Shown here: piece after piece, positions 61,905-64,000 of the stretch
Position numbering within the stretch: position 1 is the stretch's first letter
Layout of the letters: each line of letters starts with the position of its first letter
Assembly (NCBI RefSeq): GCF_012726295.1
Contig: NZ_JABAOB010000006.1
Coordinates: 186,001 to 250,000, forward strand
Direction: 5' to 3'
Length of the DNA: 64,000 bases
Origin: Chitinophaga sp. Ak27
Lineage (GTDB): Bacteria; Bacteroidota; Bacteroidia; Chitinophagales; Chitinophagaceae
Notes under the pieces: generated by a model
What the model saw: the letters and a program-made list of their open reading frames with translations, nothing else
The model's database searches: none
What the model was told of the DNA's origin: nothing
Program-made: the position numbers and the translations under genes

Positions 61905-62624
61905 ATGATGTCTATGCACACCAAGAACATCAACACGCACCTTGTTGAAATTAAGGATTATTTCAAGGTAGCTATTTCGGTAGATTGTGTCATTTTCGGT
62001 TTTAATGATGATGAGCTGAAAGTATTACTGATAGAATCTGACCTTAAAGAATTCAAAGGTAAATGGTCATTGCTGGGAGATATCGTCCGGCCTGATGAGG
62101 AGCTGGATGAAGCAGCCTATCGCGTGCTAAAAGAACGTACAGGACTGGATGATGTATACATGGAACAGGTACAAACCTTTGGTGCCATTCACCGCCATCC
62201 CGCCGGGAGAGTCATTACCGTAGCCTATTACTCCCTGGTCAACATTGAGCACGTAGAACTAAAGCTGCATAACAATGAACTGCACTGGCATAGCGTAAAA
62301 GACCTGCATGAAATGGCATTCGACCATAAACAGATACTGGATACCTGCCATGAGCGGCTCAAACAGCAGGTGCTGGTGCAGCCTATTGGCTTTAACTTAT
62401 TACCCCGCAAGTTTTCCCTCCGCGAACTGCAAAACCTTTACGAAGCTATCCTGGATATGGAGCTCGACCGGCGTAATTTCCGGAAGAAGTTCTTGTCGAT
62501 GGATTTACTGATGGATCTGAACGAGGAAGAGGAAGATGTGCCTCATCGTCCTGCCAAACTGTATAAGTTTAATTTCGACAAGTACGACCAACGCAAGAAG
62601 CGCTACCTGGGTATTGGCTTCTAA
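61905..62624 (+). CDS. NrtR-like Nudix-domain transcriptional regulator
   Basis: This 239-aa protein has an N-terminal Nudix fold (about 20-150) and a C-terminal winged helix (about 160-235). The Nudix box reads GDIVRPDEELDEAAYRVLKE: the REUxEE core is RVLKER, so two catalytic Glu positions are changed and hydrolysis is unlikely. Such proteins act as regulators that bind a sugar-nucleotide or sugar ligand; in Bacteroides, AraR for arabinose is of this type. The regulated genes are unknown here. Start at 61905 (MMSMHTKN). Confidence 0.88.
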   Translation: MMSMHTKNINTHLVEIKDYFKVAISVDCVIFGFNDDELKVLLIESDLKEFKGKWSLLGDIVRPDEELDEAAYRVLKERTGLDDVYMEQVQTFGAIHRHPAGRVITVAYYSLVNIEHVELKLHNNELHWHSVKDLHEMAFDHKQILDTCHERLKQQVLVQPIGFNLLPRKFSLRELQNLYEAILDMELDRRNFRKKFLSMDLLMDLNEEEEDVPHRPAKLYKFNFDKYDQRKKRYLGIGF

Positions 62625-62929
62625 CCCTGTTTCTGGTACTTTTTTAGCACGGGGTTGTTAAATATTTTTTATTTCTGTCAAAATTTATACCGCTAAAATC
62701 CTTTTTCAGTAAGGGTTTGGGGTGATGTGTACCTGCATAAAAATTGCACTGTTAATTTTATATCGGCCGTGAAAAAAAAGTTTGTTTTTAACAAAATTTT
62801 AAGTAAGATTGTGTAAGATGTACACATCCTATAAAACGACTTAATATCAGTATATCACCAGGATCTAAGACGAGTTCGCTCTAAATTTTTTTTTTTGTTT
62901 TTTGCCGTATGTAGAAAAATTCCATTTAA

Positions 62930-62937
62930 TAAGTTTG
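62930..62937 (+). promoter_or_regulatory. -7 element in the icmF leader
   Basis: TAAGTTTG; the nearest TTTG is at 62901-62904 (25-nt gap, longer than normal). Confidence 0.4.
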
Positions 62938-63035
62938 AAAGACTACAAAATCATTTGATCAATAGTTTGATTTTATAGTTCCACGTTATGAAACATAAGA
63001 CTGCTAAGCATTAATGCCTTGTGTCTTAACTTTAC

Positions 63036-63075
63036 ACTTTCCCTTGTACAGGCTTTGTACAGGGGAAAGTTGTTT
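63036..63075 (+). terminator. terminator-like hairpin in the icmF leader
   Basis: A 15-nt arm (63036-63050) pairs with 63056-63070 with one G·U and a 5-nt loop (GGCTT), then TGTTTT. It lies 22 bp after the 8-codon ORF. Confidence 0.75.
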
Positions 63076-63172
63076 TAGGGAAATACTAACTCATTTTGGT
63101 ATCAGTTAAAAATTTTGCAACAAGATGAGGTAGGTGTTCAATCTATTCTAATTCTGATAAAACCCGCGCCAT

Positions 63173-63194
63173 ACCGGCAGTTCAGCCGGTTTTT
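63173..63194 (+). terminator. short terminator-like hairpin
   Basis: ACCGGC (63173-63178) and GCCGGT (63185-63190) with a 6-nt loop and TTTT after; a second possible stop in the same leader. Confidence 0.5.
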
Positions 63195-63213
63195 CCGTAA
63201 CTTGCATGTCTCA

Positions 63214-63278
63214 CGCAAAGCAACAGCGGTGCAGCGATGCAAAGCACTTATGCTCCTTTGCTCCATTGCTCCTTTGCG
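63214..63278. repeat. imperfect hairpin with 3 x 8-bp tandem repeat
   Basis: CGCAAAG (63214-63220) and CTTTGCG (63272-63278) close an imperfect stem-loop. Its right part is three 8-bp repeats TGCTCCTT, TGCTCCAT, TGCTCCTT (63251-63274). It ends 21 bp before the icmF start and could sequester the ribosome-binding region. Confidence 0.5.
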
Positions 63279-63299
63279 TAACAAAAACCGGTTATTGAT

Positions 63300-64000
63300 A
63301 TGTCTTATACACCACAAAATAAGGTGCGCATTGTAACAGCGGCCGCTTTATTCGACGGCCATGATGCCGCCATTAACATTATGCGGCGCATCATGCAGGC
63401 AAAGGGCGCCGAGGTTATTCACCTCGGGCACAACCGCTCTGCTGCGGAAATTGTTGACTGTGCCATACAGGAAGATGCACAGGGCATAGCCGTGACTTCC
63501 TACCAGGGTGGTCATGTGGAGTTTTTCAAGTATATGTATGACCTGCTCCAGCAAAAAGGTTGCGGACATATAAAGATATTTGGCGGTGGCGGAGGAACCA
63601 TTCTCCCTGTAGAAATAGAAGAGCTGCATGCCTATGGTATTGCGCGCCTTTACTCACCTGATGATGGTAGACAAATGGGCCTGGAAGGCATGATTGAAGA
63701 CCTAATCCGCCAATGTGATATAACCATTAAGCCTTTGCCTGCCGGCAGCAACGTGGAAGACATCCCGCAGCTCCGGAAAGATAAAAACCCGAAAATTATT
63801 GCCCGTGCTATCAGCCTGGCAGAAAACGATATCCCGGTAGCACTGCTCAGCGGACAAAAAGCCCGCACTGCGGTAACCATAGATGAAGCAGCCGGTGCGC
63901 GGATCACATCTACCGCAGGGGAACCCGAAAGATCACCGGTACTGGGTATCACCGGCACCGGAGGTGCTGGTAAAAGTAGCGTAACAGATGAATTGGTACG
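63300..64000 (+). CDS. icmF: fused acyl-CoA mutase IcmF, N-terminal part
   Basis: The gene runs off the window; 233 codons are present. It starts with a B12-binding domain ([20 protein letters not shown]; the DGHD motif holds His21, the lower cobalt ligand) and [20 protein letters not shown], then [15 protein letters not shown]. At about residue 220 the MeaB-type G-domain begins with [17 protein letters not shown] (P-loop). This order, B12 domain then GTPase then mutase, is that of IcmF, which isomerises isobutyryl-CoA and n-butyryl-CoA (some also pivalyl- or isovaleryl-CoA). The catalytic mutase domain should follow after the edge. Confidence 0.9.
   Translation, partial: MSYTPQNKVRIVTAAALFDGHDAAINIMRRIMQAKGAEVIHLGHNRSAAEIVDCAIQEDAQGIAVTSYQGGHVEFFKYMYDLLQQKGCGHIKIFGGGGGTILPVEIEELHAYGIARLYSPDDGRQMGLEGMIEDLIRQCDITIKPLPAGSNVEDIPQLRKDKNPKIIARAISLAENDIPVALLSGQKARTAVTIDEAAGARITSTAGEPERSPVLGITGTGGAGKSSVTDELV

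Larger units (their letters stand above)
62625..63299 (+). other. 675-bp leader region before icmF, structured
   Basis: No gene of normal size lies here. From left: T/A-rich DNA; a -7 box TAAGTTTG (62930-62937); an 8-codon ORF (62988-63014, MKHKTAKH); a strong terminator-like hairpin (63036-63070); another hairpin ACCGGC/GCCGGT with a T run (63173-63194); then a larger imperfect hairpin with three 8-bp repeats (63214-63278). It reads like a long regulated 5' leader for icmF, possibly attenuated. Confidence 0.5.

Noticed and set aside
63115-63336. 73-codon ORF before icmF
   Set aside because: It overlaps the icmF start in another frame, spans two hairpins and has no family features.

Overview
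The window is a gene-dense stretch of chromosome from a member of the Bacteroidota, most likely Chitinophagaceae (Chitinophaga or a close relative). The evidence is the Bacteroidota-type promoters (TTTG, about 20 nt, TAnnTTTG), the gliding/type IX secretion proteins GldC and PorG, the DUF4290-murA pair, the porG-uppS-bamA-skp-skp operon, a MurA with Asp in place of the catalytic Cys, and a fused B12-dependent acyl-CoA mutase. Most of it is housekeeping. There are no phage genes, transposases, CRISPR arrays or defence islands.

Layout. 1-1400 (minus): start of an IPExxxVDY-like gene, an alkyltransferase-like protein, DUF5522 and trmB, the last three overlapping. 1394-1890: a long inverted repeat, then a stand-alone minus-strand unit (promoter, class II tRNA-like RNA with a 74-nt variable region and a GUC anticodon, terminator). 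1891-4853: Lrp regulator with tryptophan dioxygenase, then a hydrolase and an SDR. 4996-10979: DUF4290-murA, gmk, a CNNM/CorC protein, a possible small RNA, tatC, rpiB. 11101-15814: secreted M28 peptidase, a frame-broken DUF308 gene behind a tri-cysteine mini-ORF, ECF sigma factor, desaturase. 16010-24823: pcrA/uvrD-recX, omega-amidase, VOC protein, nagA, GT39, thiL and an IMPase. 25005-34817: GH3 ligase, LysE exporter, an orphan korB, AhpD-like protein, GCPII-like peptidase, amidase, acyl-CoA dehydrogenase. 35046-45486: hydrolases, glycosyltransferases, an OppC-like permease, lipoprotein, gldC, yqeY, cvpA, CBS protein, POTRA/barrel protein, nadK. 45643-52431: porG-uppS-bamA-skp-skp, then rpmH-rnpA-yidD. 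52482-64000: S41 protease, Tat-exported oxidoreductase, sodA, PAS-LuxR regulator, SPFH protein, tadA, ligA, NrtR-like regulator, and a long leader ahead of icmF, which runs off the end.

How the genes work together. Several blocks serve the cell envelope: murA, uppS and the amidase act on peptidoglycan and its lipid carrier; bamA and the two Skp chaperones assemble outer-membrane proteins; porG and gldC belong to type IX secretion and gliding; tatC exports folded proteins such as the twin-arginine oxidoreductase in the same window. A second group handles nucleic acids: uvrD, recX, ligA, tadA, trmB, rnpA and the alkyltransferase-like protein.

The most unusual item is the tRNA-like gene at 1572-1714. 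Others are an rnpA frame without a normal start codon, a shared family of long inverted repeats at 1394-1518 and 42943-43055, and structured leaders before the DUF308 and icmF genes. All calls come from reading the sequence; no database search was run.
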